A DNA stretch of 64,000 nucleotides from an uncultured Clostridia bacterium (GCA_946183365.1 CAMHAH010000011.1:43794-107793); one strand, 5' to 3'; positions 32,890 to 42,455 are shown, counted from the first letter of the stretch. The notes: a model not told the origin generated them from the sequence alone. Numbers and translations: made by a program.

Positions 32890-34098
32890 TTGCAGGACAA
32901 TCTGATTTTTACCCGCCGTTTGTGGGCTGAGATAAATATGAATTCCATAAAGGCTAACTATGAGGCTATCCGCTCGGCTATCGGAGAGGATACTAAGCTC
33001 TGCTGTGTAGTCAAGGCGGACGGATACGGCCACGGCGCCGTTGAGATATGCAGGCTGTATCACGAGCTCGGAGTAGACTTTTTAGCGGTATCTAACCTTG
33101 ACGAGGCACTCGAACTCAGGAGAGCCGATATAACCGAGCCGATACTGATACTGGGCTACACCCCTGCCGACCGATGCCGAGATCTGTGCAATGAGAATAT
33201 CAGTCAGGCCGTGTACAGCCTCGAATACGCGAGGGAGCTCTCGGCTCAGTGCGAGGCTCAAAGCGTAGAGGTAAAGGCTCACATCAAGGTAGACACGGGC
33301 ATGAGCAGGATCGGCTTCTTCTGTCAGGAGTTCCCGAGAGATAATAATTCTATTGAAGAAATAAAAGAAGCCTGTACCCTGCCCCATATAATAACCGAGG
33401 GTATCTTCACTCACTTTGCCGTAGCCGACGACGGTCAAAACGGCGAGGAATACACCCTTAAGCAGTATGAGAGCTTTATACATACCGTTGACGAGGTCGA
33501 GAAGTCGGGAGTACGCTTTGAGATACGCCATTGCTCCAACTCCGGCGCTATCATGGATTATCCCAAAATGCGCCTTGATATGGTCAGAGCGGGCATCATA
33601 CTCTATGGCTACGCTCCGTCAGACAGTATGAGGAACGAGCTCGAGCTGCACCCCGCCATGAGGCTCAAGACCCTTATCTCTCATGTAAAGACCGTCAAGG
33701 CAGGCACCACGGTCAGCTACGGCAGGACCTTTACCGCTCAGAGAGATATGCGTATAGCCACCGTCCCGGTAGGCTACGCCGACGGATATATCCGCGCTTA
33801 CGCAAAGGACGGATATATGTTCGTATGGGACAAGACCAAGAAATTCGGCAGGAACTGCAAGATAATCGGCCGTATCTGTATGGATCAGACCATGCTGGAT
33901 GTGACGGACTTCCCCGAGGCTGAGGTCGGCAACGTCGTAGTGGTCTTCGGCAACGGCAAAGACGGCGAGCCCACAGCCGAGGATATAGCCCGCTGGGGAG
34001 ATACCATAAACTACGAGGTACTGTGCGCGGTGTCAAAGAGAGTGCCCCGACTGTACCGCACCAACTGGATAACAGGAAACGTAGTGTATAAGATATAA
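32890..34098 (+). CDS. alr: Alanine racemase
   Basis: Alr interconverts L- and D-alanine with pyridoxal phosphate, feeding peptidoglycan synthesis. The start is a TTG at 32890: GAGGTGA lies five bases before it, while the in-frame GTG at 32881 overlaps that site. The 402-residue protein has RLWAEINMNSIKANY, the PLP lysine K42 in VVKADGYGHGA, VDTGMSRIGF, and later SYGRTFTA, VPVGYADGY and GRICMDQTMLDVT. These complete the Alr signature. No mazE/mazF follows as in Bacillus; polA comes next in the same direction. Confidence 0.95.
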   Translation: MQDNLIFTRRLWAEINMNSIKANYEAIRSAIGEDTKLCCVVKADGYGHGAVEICRLYHELGVDFLAVSNLDEALELRRADITEPILILGYTPADRCRDLCNENISQAVYSLEYARELSAQCEAQSVEVKAHIKVDTGMSRIGFFCQEFPRDNNSIEEIKEACTLPHIITEGIFTHFAVADDGQNGEEYTLKQYESFIHTVDEVEKSGVRFEIRHCSNSGAIMDYPKMRLDMVRAGIILYGYAPSDSMRNELELHPAMRLKTLISHVKTVKAGTTVSYGRTFTAQRDMRIATVPVGYADGYIRAYAKDGYMFVWDKTKKFGRNCKIIGRICMDQTMLDVTDFPEAEVGNVVVVFGNGKDGEPTAEDIARWGDTINYEVLCAVSKRVPRLYRTNWITGNVVYKI

Positions 34099-34151
34099 AA
34101 AGCAAAAGATATAGATCTATTATTGTAAATTTGACCGCCGCAGGTGATAAG

Positions 34152-36725
34152 ATGAAACTATTGGTAGTAGACGGAAACAGCATACTCAACCGCGCCTTTT
34201 ACGGCATAAAACCGCTGACGACAAAGGACGGTATGTTCACAAACGCGATATACGGCTTTCTGACTATGTTCGAGCGCATGAAGGCTGACGTACAGCCCGA
34301 CGCCGTAGCGATAGCCTTTGACCTTAAGACCCCGACCTTCCGCCATAAGGCGTACGATCAGTACAAAGCCAACCGCAAGGGTATGCCCGAGGAGCTGCAT
34401 ATGCAGATGGCTCCCTTAAAAGAGCTCTTAGGGTATCTCGGTTACCGCATAGTTACCTGTGAGGGCTATGAAGCCGACGATATCCTCGGCACTCTGTCAA
34501 AGAAATGCGCCGATACAGGAAACCTCTGCGTCATAGCTACGGGAGACCGCGACAGCCTGCAGTTAGTCAACGACAGCGTATCGGTAAGGCTCGCTAAAAA
34601 CCTCAACGGTACAATGATTTACACCCCCGAGGTCGTAAAGGATGAATACGGCGTAGAGCCAAAGAAGCTCATCGAGATAAAGGCGATACAGGGCGACACC
34701 TCAGATAATATCCCCGGAGTAGCGGGTATAGGTCCCAAGGGCGCAACCGAGCTGATACAGAAATACGGCGATATCGACTACATCTACAGCCATCTTGACG
34801 AGCTCGATATAAAACCCGGCATGAGGGCTAAGCTCGAGAAGTCAAAGGATAACTGCTTTATGAGCCGTATGCTGGGCGAGATATGCCTGACAGCGCCCGT
34901 CGATACAGACCTCGAGGGCTATATCCCCACAGACGGCGACAAGACAGCCGCCGCGAGGCTGATGTCAAGGCTCGAGTTGTTCTCTCTCATCAAGAAATTC
35001 GACCTTGAGATAACCGAAGAGAAAACAGCGCAGCAGGACGCTCAGCATACCTTTACAATAGCGGAAGCAGACAGTGAAACGGTAGATAAAATTCTTTCAG
35101 AGAATAATGATATATATATCAAGATAGATTTCGGCGCTAATGCTCAGTCGGGTCCATCTATTCCGACGGTCACTTATATTTCTACAGAAGAAGTATTATA
35201 CACGCTTAATTCTACAGAAGAAATAAATAAAGTACTAAAAAGCGGCAAAAAGCTCTATACCGATAACAGCAAACCGATCTTCGCCTACTGCGACAGAGAG
35301 GGTATAGATGTAAACATCGCCTTTGATACCTCTCTTGCGGCTTATCTGCTCAGCCCGTCGTCATCGAGCTATGAGATCGACCGCCTGTGCGCCGAGTACA
35401 GCATACCCGTCGCGGTATGTGACGGCGGCTTTGAGGGCGCTCCGTTCATCCACGCTCTGCCCTCTTTATGCAGGCGGCTCGCGGACGACATCCATGATAT
35501 CGCTAACGATAGATTATTATATGAGATAGAGATCCCCCTCGCACGTGTTCTGGCGAGGATGGAGAACCTCGGCTTTGCCGTAGATACCGAGGGTATCAGA
35601 AGCTACGGCGAACAGCTCGGCAAAGAAGCCGCCGAGCTGCAGCAGTCCATCTATGACGATGTAGGCTATGAATTCAACATAAATTCCCCCAAACAGCTTG
35701 CTAAAGCTCTGTTTGAGGATCTTAACCTGCCGACCCGCAAAAAGACCAAGAGCGGATATTCGACGAACGCCGAGGTGCTTGAGAGCCTGTTGCCGTTCCA
35801 CCCCGTTATCTCAAAGATACTCGAGTACCGCACCGTCGCGAAGCTCAAGTCGACCTACTGCGACTCGCTGATCGACAAGGTCGCCGACGACGGCAGGATA
35901 CACTCGTCGTTCAATCAAACCGAGACCAGAACCGGCCGAATAAGCTCTACCGAACCCAATTTGCAGAATATCCCCGTTCGCACCGAGAGAGGCAAGGAGT
36001 TCCGCCGTTTCTTCAAAGCTAAGGAAGGCTGTGTACTGGTAGACGCCGACTACTCTCAGATCGAGCTCAGGGTGCTGTCGCACATCTCGGGCGACAAGAC
36101 CATGCAGCAAGCGTTCAGGGACAATATAGATATCCATACCGTTACCGCCTCAGAGGTATTCGGAGTACCGATAGCAGACGTCACCCCGCTTATGCGCTCA
36201 CGCGCCAAGGCTGTGAATTTCGGTATCGTATACGGTATAGGGGCGTTCTCGCTCTCTAAGGATATCGGGGTCACTATGAGAGAGGCTCAGAAGTATATCG
36301 AGAACTACCTCACCCGCTTCTCGTCGGTAGACAGCTATATGAAAGAGGTAATCGAAAAGGCGAAGAACGACGGCTATGTAAGCACCCTTGAGGGCAGGCG
36401 CAGATATCTGCCCGAGCTCTCGGCGTCGAACCGCAACACAAGAGCCTTCGGCGAGAGAGTAGCGAGAAACGCGCCGATACAGGGCACAGCCGCCGATATC
36501 ATCAAGATAGCCATGGTGCGAGTTGACGAGCGCTTAAAGCGCGAGGGACTTGAAGCAAGGCTGATATTACAGGTACACGACGAGCTGATAGTCGAAGCCC
36601 CCGCCTTTGAGAGTATGCAGGTGGCTATGCTGCTCCAGGAAGAAATGGAAAACGCCGTACACCTCGATATCCCCCTCACCGCCGAGGCGGCTATGGGCGA
36701 GACATGGTACGACGCAAAAGGCTGA
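34152..36725 (+). CDS. polA: DNA polymerase I
   Basis: The 857-residue protein has an N-terminal 5'-3' exonuclease (1 to about 290, VDGNSILNRAFYG, GYEADDILGTL, IPGVAGIGPKGA). A middle exonuclease-like domain (about 300-460) lacks the DxE catalytic pair, and a family A polymerase domain runs from about 470 to the end. Motif A is VDADYSQIELRVLSH, motif B is RSRAKAVNFGIVYG and motif C is VHDELIVEAP. Loss of proofreading is common in Firmicutes PolA. ATG 34152 (MKLLVVDG) follows AGGTGATA; an upstream ATG in frame lacks a site. It fills gaps and removes primers. Confidence 0.95.
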   Translation: MKLLVVDGNSILNRAFYGIKPLTTKDGMFTNAIYGFLTMFERMKADVQPDAVAIAFDLKTPTFRHKAYDQYKANRKGMPEELHMQMAPLKELLGYLGYRIVTCEGYEADDILGTLSKKCADTGNLCVIATGDRDSLQLVNDSVSVRLAKNLNGTMIYTPEVVKDEYGVEPKKLIEIKAIQGDTSDNIPGVAGIGPKGATELIQKYGDIDYIYSHLDELDIKPGMRAKLEKSKDNCFMSRMLGEICLTAPVDTDLEGYIPTDGDKTAAARLMSRLELFSLIKKFDLEITEEKTAQQDAQHTFTIAEADSETVDKILSENNDIYIKIDFGANAQSGPSIPTVTYISTEEVLYTLNSTEEINKVLKSGKKLYTDNSKPIFAYCDREGIDVNIAFDTSLAAYLLSPSSSSYEIDRLCAEYSIPVAVCDGGFEGAPFIHALPSLCRRLADDIHDIANDRLLYEIEIPLARVLARMENLGFAVDTEGIRSYGEQLGKEAAELQQSIYDDVGYEFNINSPKQLAKALFEDLNLPTRKKTKSGYSTNAEVLESLLPFHPVISKILEYRTVAKLKSTYCDSLIDKVADDGRIHSSFNQTETRTGRISSTEPNLQNIPVRTERGKEFRRFFKAKEGCVLVDADYSQIELRVLSHISGDKTMQQAFRDNIDIHTVTASEVFGVPIADVTPLMRSRAKAVNFGIVYGIGAFSLSKDIGVTMREAQKYIENYLTRFSSVDSYMKEVIEKAKNDGYVSTLEGRRRYLPELSASNRNTRAFGERVARNAPIQGTAADIIKIAMVRVDERLKREGLEARLILQVHDELIVEAPAFESMQVAMLLQEEMENAVHLDIPLTAEAAMGETWYDAKG

Positions 36726-36751
36726 TTAAATATTGAAATGTTGGTGAAACA

Positions 36752-37207
36752 ATGAAAAAGATATTATTTGTATGCACAGGCAACACCTGCCGCAGCCCAA
36801 TGGCTGAAGTGATTTTTAATTCTTTAGCAGAACAAAGCAATCTTGACTGGCGCGCTGAGAGCGCGGGCGTAGCCGCCGTTGGCGACCGTCCCGCTTCGCC
36901 TAACGCCGTACAGGCTGTAGCTGAGATCGGCCTCGACCTGAGCGCTCACCGCACGCGTTTTCTGCCCTCGGTCGACCTCAACGAATTTTCGCTGTTTGTC
37001 GGTCTCGGCGAGGAGCACGCTGATATCCTGCGTTCGCTGGGTATACCCGCGAATATGGTCAGAGTACTTCACCGAGCCCCCAACACAGAAGATATCTATG
37101 ATCTGAGGATGGATATAGTAGACCCCTACGGCGGAGATCTGAACGCCTATCGCAAATGCCGCGACGATATCACAGGCGCGGTCAAGGCGCTGATAGCCAC
37201 ACTATGA
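36752..37207 (+). CDS. ywlE: Low-molecular-weight protein phosphatase, YwlE-like
   Basis: The 151-residue protein has the phosphatase P-loop CTGNTCRSPMAE at the start (Cys8 nucleophile, Arg14) and the general acid in VDPYGG near 124. The Thr in the P-loop (CTGNTCR) is the feature that gives Bacillus YwlE its protein-arginine phosphatase activity, where tyrosine-type members have other residues. Arginine-phosphate specificity is therefore likely but not proven. No McsB kinase is in the window. It overlaps rimI by four bases (ATGA), and polA is 26 bases upstream, so a polA-ywlE-rimI-tsaD unit is probable. Confidence 0.85.
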   Translation: MKKILFVCTGNTCRSPMAEVIFNSLAEQSNLDWRAESAGVAAVGDRPASPNAVQAVAEIGLDLSAHRTRFLPSVDLNEFSLFVGLGEEHADILRSLGIPANMVRVLHRAPNTEDIYDLRMDIVDPYGGDLNAYRKCRDDITGAVKALIATL

Positions 37208-37650
37208 GATACCTTGAAATGGAGCCCTCTCATATCGGCGGCGTCAAAAAGCTGCTGGATATGTGTTTTGACAGCTCGGCGTGGAGCGAAAGCATGATAC
37301 GCTCACAGCTCGAAAAGCCCTGTTCGTACTGCACGATAGCGGAAGAGTGCGGCGATATCATAGCCTATCTCGCCTATGAGCAGATAGCTGACGAGGGCAG
37401 TATCATAGAGGTCGCGGTTCATCCCGACTACCGCCGTCAAGGCATAGCGAGAGAGCTTATAAACAGCGCTTTACATAACAGCGAAGGGCTCAGCGAGGTA
37501 TTCCTCGAGGTAAGAGAGAGCAACATATCGGCGAGGGCTCTGTATGAGAGCCTCGGCTTTGAAGAGCTCTCAGTACGCGCTGATTACTATGACGATCCCA
37601 AAGAAAACGCAGTGATAATGAGGAAGATATATGAAAATTCTGGCAATTGA
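37204..37650 (+). CDS. rimI: Ribosomal protein alanine N-acetyltransferase (RimI-like)
   Basis: This is a GNAT acetyltransferase of 148 residues. The acetyl-CoA loop is VHPDYRRQGIARELI (near 80-94), and VFLEVRESNISARALYESLG is the C-terminal RimI-like stretch. RimI modifies the N-terminus of ribosomal protein S18 in some bacteria. In others it rides next to tsaD without that role. The ATG overlaps the phosphatase stop, and the 3' end overlaps tsaD by 20 bases, a usual arrangement. No ribosome site of its own is needed given the coupling. Confidence 0.88.
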   Translation: MRYLEMEPSHIGGVKKLLDMCFDSSAWSESMIRSQLEKPCSYCTIAEECGDIIAYLAYEQIADEGSIIEVAVHPDYRRQGIARELINSALHNSEGLSEVFLEVRESNISARALYESLGFEELSVRADYYDDPKENAVIMRKIYENSGN

Positions 37651-38650
37651 AAGCAGCTGTGACGAGACCGCCGCGGCTGTGGTCGAGGACGGCAGGAACG
37701 TGCTGTCAAACATAATAGCCTCTCAGGTAGAGGAACACAAGCTATACGGCGGCGTCGTGCCCGAGATAGCCTCGCGCAGACACGCCGAGGCGATAGTCGG
37801 TGTTACCGACGAGGCGCTCAAGGAGGCTGACTGTACGCTCGACGATATAGACGCGATAGCCGTCACCTACGCCCCGGGGCTTATAGGAGCTCTGCTTGTG
37901 GGCGTGAACTTCGCCAAGGGTCTCTCGCTCGCGGCAAACAAGCCGCTGATACCCACCCATCACTTAAGATCCCATATAGCGGCGAATTATATTTCTCACA
38001 AAGAACTAAAGCCACCCTTTCTCTGTCTCGTGGTATCGGGCGGTCACAGCCATATAGTTGAGGTAAGGGACTATACGGATATGAAGGTCATAGGCAGGAC
38101 CCGCGACGACGCCGCGGGAGAGGCTTTTGACAAGGCGGCGAGAGCTATGGGCATCCCCTACCCCGGCGGCGTTGAGCTCGATAAGATAGCCGAGAATGGC
38201 GACGATACCGCTTTTCCTATGCCGAGACCTCATGTAGACGGCTCGCCGTATGATTTCTCATTCTCGGGTCTTAAGACGGCTGTAATAAATCTTATACATA
38301 ACCGTCAGCAAAAGGGCGAGGATATCCCCGTTGCCGATATCTGCGCCTCATACCGCAGGGCAGTGGTCGGGTGCCTCACCGATAATTTTTTAAAGGCGGC
38401 TGAGGACCTCGGATATACCACTCTGGTAACGGCGGGCGGCGTATCGGCGAACTCTCTGCTCAGGCGTGAGCTTGAAACAAAATGCAAGGGCAAATATGAC
38501 CTGTATATGCCCGAAAAATACCTTTGCGGCGATAACGGCGCTATGGTCGGAGCTCAGGGCTATTATGAGTATCAAAAGGGTCACATAGCCGACAGCGACC
38601 TCAACGCGATAGCGACCTTGCCGATAAACGAGGATAAATACCGCTTATAA
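37631..38650 (+). CDS. tsaD: tRNA N6-adenosine threonylcarbamoyltransferase
   Basis: TsaD transfers the threonylcarbamoyl group to A37 of tRNAs that read ANN codons, working with TsaB and TsaE. The 339-residue protein starts MKILAIESSCDETAAAVV. The metal-binding HxxxH is in PTHHLRSHIAANYI (near 108-121). VVSGGHSHIVEV, DDAAGEAFDKAARAMG and VTAGGVSANSLLR complete the ASKHA fold. It overlaps the rimI gene. No tsaB or tsaE is visible nearby. Confidence 0.96.
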   Translation: MKILAIESSCDETAAAVVEDGRNVLSNIIASQVEEHKLYGGVVPEIASRRHAEAIVGVTDEALKEADCTLDDIDAIAVTYAPGLIGALLVGVNFAKGLSLAANKPLIPTHHLRSHIAANYISHKELKPPFLCLVVSGGHSHIVEVRDYTDMKVIGRTRDDAAGEAFDKAARAMGIPYPGGVELDKIAENGDDTAFPMPRPHVDGSPYDFSFSGLKTAVINLIHNRQQKGEDIPVADICASYRRAVVGCLTDNFLKAAEDLGYTTLVTAGGVSANSLLRRELETKCKGKYDLYMPEKYLCGDNGAMVGAQGYYEYQKGHIADSDLNAIATLPINEDKYRL

Positions 38651-38692
38651 GCATATACTTAGAATAGATCTATTATTACGCGGAGGTGAGAT

Positions 38693-40009
38693 ATGAAAAA
38701 GCTGATAACAGCGGTGCTTGTTGCGTTCATACTCGCCGCCATGTGCTCGTGCTCGATAATGGATATCCTGCCAAAGGGTCTTATCACGCGCAAGGTGATC
38801 GAGCCGCAGGCAAAGAAAGAATATCTCACCGTTGAGCCGGATGCGTTGAGCTATACAAAGGGCTATGAACCGATAAGTCCCAAACATTCATATGAAGCCC
38901 TGCCCAAGGAAAGCGAACAGACCCTGTATGAGGGCCTGATGTCGGTATACTACGATATCTCCGACGAAATGAATAAAGAAGCCGGGCTGTATCCCATGCC
39001 GCAGGTGCGTGTAGACGCGGCTTTGACCGAGGCTGAGGTGCGCACGGTCATCAAGGCTATATATGACGACAACCCCGAGCTGTTCTGGACCTCGGGCACG
39101 GTCGGATATTACAGCAGCGGTGAAGAGACCGTGGTCCAGCTATACTCAAAGTATTCGCCAAAGGAGATAGACGACAAACTGGCTGTGCTGCACAAAGCGG
39201 CAAACAGCTTCTACGCTACCGTCCCGGACGGTCTGAGCGAGTATGAAAGAGAGCTGCTGGTGCATGACTTTATAGTTGACCTTGTCGATTACGATAAGGA
39301 TGTAGACCCTGTGAACACTGACCGCAACGATCCCGACATCTATACGGTATACGGAGCGTTGGTGAACAAGCTCGCCGTATGCGAGGGCTACGCGAGAGCC
39401 TTTCAGCTGCTGCTCAACGGCATAGGCGTAGACTGTGTGAGTATCTCGGGCTACGCGGGCGAGAGTGAGCTTCATATGTGGAACGCGGTCGGCTTCAACG
39501 ACAAGTGGTACGCGGTGGACGTGACCTGGGACGACAGCGACGCCTTCGTATATAAATACGCCTTCTTTAACCTTACAACAGAACAGATGGCTTATGACCA
39601 TGAGCCCTCCCCTATGTTCACAGAGCTCACCGAAGATGAGATAAATGGTCTTGAGGGCGATATAAACTGCGACGTTATGAATATGTTCGTCCCCGAATGC
39701 TCCGACAACTCTATGGGCTATTATTACCGCACGGCTCCGAGGTTCACCGATTATAACGGCGACGGTATAGAGAGCACCCTGCTCACCGCGGCTCTGGCTC
39801 GGGACGAGACATATATCTTTTATGTTGACGATAAATTTGACTTTGAAGAGGTCACAAGCAACCTGTTTATAAATTACCCTCAATACTTCTTTGATTATAT
39901 AAAGAACGTAAACAACAACATAAGCAACTACAGCATAGACAGCTCGCATATAGGCTACTTTCCTTATAAAAACCTGAGGATAATCGCCGTGGAGCTTAAA
40001 TACTACTGA
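38693..40009 (+). CDS. Lipoprotein with transglutaminase-like domain
   Basis: The 438-residue protein has an N-terminal signal with a lipobox-like end (AAMCSCS), so it is likely a lipid-anchored surface protein. The middle holds a transglutaminase-like fold: catalytic Cys in VCEGYARAFQLLLNGIG, His in ELHMWNAVGF and Asp in WYAVDVTWDD (near 230-285). Such domains act as cysteine proteases or amide-bond enzymes on cell-wall or surface targets. The C-terminus has no recognisable domain. GCGGAGGTGAG sets the start. It is followed by ruvX with five bases between. Confidence 0.82.
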   Translation: MKKLITAVLVAFILAAMCSCSIMDILPKGLITRKVIEPQAKKEYLTVEPDALSYTKGYEPISPKHSYEALPKESEQTLYEGLMSVYYDISDEMNKEAGLYPMPQVRVDAALTEAEVRTVIKAIYDDNPELFWTSGTVGYYSSGEETVVQLYSKYSPKEIDDKLAVLHKAANSFYATVPDGLSEYERELLVHDFIVDLVDYDKDVDPVNTDRNDPDIYTVYGALVNKLAVCEGYARAFQLLLNGIGVDCVSISGYAGESELHMWNAVGFNDKWYAVDVTWDDSDAFVYKYAFFNLTTEQMAYDHEPSPMFTELTEDEINGLEGDINCDVMNMFVPECSDNSMGYYYRTAPRFTDYNGDGIESTLLTAALARDETYIFYVDDKFDFEEVTSNLFINYPQYFFDYIKNVNNNISNYSIDSSHIGYFPYKNLRIIAVELKYY

Positions 40010-40014
40010 GGTGG

Positions 40015-40431
40015 ATGATGACAGCATTATCGATAGATTTAGGACACGCCCGCACGGGGCTTGCCATATCGGACAGCGGCGGCTTTTTAGCCTCGTCACT
40101 GTGCGTTATAACCGAATACAATGACGAAAAGCTGATAGATAAGATAGCTCAGAAAGCAAAAGAAACAAAAGCCGATATACTGGTGGTCGGCCTGCCCCGC
40201 AACATGGACGGCACCGAGGGCGAGAGCGCCTTAAGAGCGAGAGAGATAGGCTCAAAGCTCAGCGAAAAAACAGGTCTGCCCCATGTCATGCAGGACGAGC
40301 GCGGCACTACCATAACCGCCCACGCGTACTTAAGCTCGGGCAACGTCTACGGCAAGAAGCGCAAACAAAAAGTAGACGCTGTGGCGGCGTGCATTATTCT
40401 GCAGGATTATCTTGACAGCGTGAAAGGATGA
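40015..40431 (+). CDS. ruvX: Putative pre-16S rRNA nuclease/Holliday junction resolvase YqgF
   Basis: The 138-residue protein has an RNase H-like fold: ALSIDLGHARTGLAISD at the start (catalytic Asp), VVGLPRNMDGTEGESA in the middle and DERGTTITAH with HAYLSSG later. YqgF/RuvX is essential in many bacteria and processes the 16S rRNA 5' end; the resolvase name is older. TGAGGTGG stands ahead of the ATG pair at 40015/40018. The stop overlaps the region of the next gene. Confidence 0.9.
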   Translation: MMTALSIDLGHARTGLAISDSGGFLASSLCVITEYNDEKLIDKIAQKAKETKADILVVGLPRNMDGTEGESALRAREIGSKLSEKTGLPHVMQDERGTTITAHAYLSSGNVYGKKRKQKVDAVAACIILQDYLDSVKG

Positions 40432-40436
40432 TACAT

Positions 40437-40652
40437 ATGGAAATGAATGAACTTTTATCTGAGATAAACGCCTTAGCTAAGAAGAAGCGTGAAGAAGGTC
40501 TCAGCGATGAAGAGACAAAACGCCGGAAGGAGCTGTACGCGATATACCTCAAGGGCTTTCGCGAGCAGGTCAAGGAGCGCCTCGACAACGTAGACGTGAC
40601 CTATCCCGACGGCACGGTAAAGAGCCTTAAGGACGCAATGAAAAAGAAATGA
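40437..40652 (+). CDS. DUF896 (YnzC family) small protein
   Basis: The 71-residue protein MEMNELLSEINALAKKKREE with LSDEETKRRKELYAIYLKGF and the end MKKK fits DUF896, a short helical cytosolic family related to SOS-response YnzC; its role is unknown. AAAGGA is eight bases before the ATG at 40437, and the earlier ATG at 40428 overlaps the ruvX stop. It ends the unit, followed by a hairpin with GCCTCCC/GGGAGGC. Confidence 0.85.
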   Translation: MEMNELLSEINALAKKKREEGLSDEETKRRKELYAIYLKGFREQVKERLDNVDVTYPDGTVKSLKDAMKKK

Positions 40653-40663
40653 TCCGCACAGCA

Positions 40664-40695
40664 ACAGCCTCCCGAAAAAGGGAGGCTGTATCTTT
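40664..40695 (+). terminator. Terminator after DUF896 gene
   Basis: ACAGCCTCCC and GGGAGGCTGT form a 10-bp hairpin around GAAAAA, followed by ATCTTTAT. Confidence 0.6.
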
Positions 40696-40725
40696 ATGAG
40701 TTATCAGTGTAATATCATATAAAAC

Positions 40726-40780
40726 GGGTGCGGGCTCAGCCCGCCGTAAACTCCTCACTCCTAACTCCTCACTCCTAACT
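40726..40780. repeat. Intergenic repeat that supplies the end of the O-antigen-ligase-like gene
   Basis: GGGTGCGGGCTCAGCCCGCC hairpin plus CTCCTCACTCCTAACTCCTC. The CTCCTAACT unit recurs at 50632, 52870, 57375, 59230 and elsewhere. The last six codons and stop (ELGVRS) of the neighbouring gene fall within it. Confidence 0.65.
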
Positions 40781-42362
40781 CAAAGTGCTCTTCTCCGTTT
40801 CTGCTGAGAGCCTCAGCCAAAGAGGCGAAGATGAACAGCAAAGGAGTGACTATCGGGTTATAGAGGTTGACGAGCGACTGAGCGAGATAGCAGATCACCG
40901 CTCCGACAAAAGCGAGAGCGTAAGGATTGCTTTTAGCCGCCTTGATACCTCTGACGATCACAGAGCCCATAAAGCCGATATACGCGATCAGTCCGAGAGC
41001 GCCCTGAGTTATCAGATAGTTCAGAAGCTCGTTGTGAGCGCAGTCAGTCGATTTATCGCCGAAGCGTTTGAGAAGCTCTTCAAAATGAGGCATCAGGACA
41101 TAATAAGCGGTATCGGGACCCGAGCCGAAGAGCTTGCCGAAGAAGCCGAATTTGCCGTATTCCTCAAGGCTCACCCTCCACATAAATCCGCGGTGAGTGC
41201 CCCATTTGTCGCTGAAGCGCAACAGCTTTTCAAAGTTGCCGAGATCGGTCTTTTTGTCGACAAAGCTGAAGTATATGAACAGACCTATCGCCGCTGTGAT
41301 ACCCAAAGCGAACAAAACGCCGAATACGATCTGAACCGTCTTAGCGGGATAACGCGGCTCTCTGTTTTTGCCGGCAAAGTACATGACCGCGTACATAACG
41401 CCGAACACGATTATCGGAGCGTACATAACAGGGCTGTAAACAAGGAATTTCTGCATGAACTCAAAGCCCTTGTTGTTATCGCCGACTGCGGCTGAGAAAA
41501 CCTGAAGCAGCTTGCCCGAGGCGAAAAGTATCGTCATAGCCAGCATGAAACGACGCAGATAATCAAAGCCGCGGGCGCTGAATATAGCCGTTACGGGCAA
41601 AATCACGATCAGACCAAGGATATCCGAGGTCGAGTCGGCGCAGATAAGCCCCATATAAGCGAAAGCTATCGAAACGCCGCTGACGATACGCATGACCTTG
41701 TCCTTTGTAACGACAAAGCTCATTATAGCTACGGGCAGGAACAGGCACATGAACGCCGCTATGATATTCTTGTTGCCGATAGTAGAGCCGAAGTCGTCGA
41801 TAGTAGCCTTATCATAACCGCTGAGCATACCCAGAGGATCGATATAAAAGAAGTTGAGCACCGTGAGCAGAGCTACAACGCTCGAGATTATCAGATAGAC
41901 CGCTATGACATAGCCCTTGAATTGATAATGACGCGTGAGCGCAAAGTGCATCAGCATATACAAGGTCAGCAGCAACAGTCCGTTATCTCTTGCCGAGAAG
42001 CCCGTGAGAGCCGATGACATATACTCTGAGCAGAATGTGGATATCACCGCGAAACCCCAGAAGCAAAGCATCATTATATCTGTGACCGTGAGCGGCTTTA
42101 TGAGATGATATTCGTTACTGAGCCTTCTTGCTTCGTTCAGGTTTATGACGGCGCATACGCCGACAGAGATTATCAGCACCAAGGTCAGCACGGTATAGAG
42201 CCAGAATTTATCGGTCCTCGCGTGAGCGTACTGATTGGTCAGGAACAGCGGAAAGAAGCCGAACATTATCACAAGATAATAACTGACCAGCGAATTCGCT
42301 ACCGTATACTTTTTTTCATCCGTCTGTGTCTGCGCGGCGGAGTTCTTTTGAGTATTCTTCAT
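40761..42362 (-). CDS. O-antigen ligase/polymerase-like membrane protein
   Basis: The 533-residue protein has about twelve hydrophobic helices and the Wzy_C-type loop. HNELLNYLITQGALGLIAYI (near 450) is the conserved His-Asn-Glu motif after a large outer loop with GSGPDTAYYVLMPHFEELL. Members ligate or polymerise sugars onto lipid carriers outside the membrane; in Gram-positives they build capsule or wall glycans. The last residues ELGVRS come from an intergenic repeat, so the natural C-terminus may have been changed by repeat insertion. No other glycan genes are adjacent. Confidence 0.8.
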   Translation of the reverse strand: MKNTQKNSAAQTQTDEKKYTVANSLVSYYLVIMFGFFPLFLTNQYAHARTDKFWLYTVLTLVLIISVGVCAVINLNEARRLSNEYHLIKPLTVTDIMMLCFWGFAVISTFCSEYMSSALTGFSARDNGLLLLTLYMLMHFALTRHYQFKGYVIAVYLIISSVVALLTVLNFFYIDPLGMLSGYDKATIDDFGSTIGNKNIIAAFMCLFLPVAIMSFVVTKDKVMRIVSGVSIAFAYMGLICADSTSDILGLIVILPVTAIFSARGFDYLRRFMLAMTILFASGKLLQVFSAAVGDNNKGFEFMQKFLVYSPVMYAPIIVFGVMYAVMYFAGKNREPRYPAKTVQIVFGVLFALGITAAIGLFIYFSFVDKKTDLGNFEKLLRFSDKWGTHRGFMWRVSLEEYGKFGFFGKLFGSGPDTAYYVLMPHFEELLKRFGDKSTDCAHNELLNYLITQGALGLIAYIGFMGSVIVRGIKAAKSNPYALAFVGAVICYLAQSLVNLYNPIVTPLLFIFASLAEALSRNGEEHFELGVRS

Positions 42363-42455
42363 ATTCGATTAAGTCCTTATAATAAATTCCTGCTCTTTAT
42401 CGTAACGCAAAAGAGCAGGAATGTCAATGATTTACAGCATCAAGAATTATTATGT

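Noticed and set aside
39146..40099. 317-codon minus-strand frame across the transglutaminase-like lipoprotein
   Set aside because: The plus-strand gene has a signal peptide, catalytic triad and ribosome site; the antisense frame has none.
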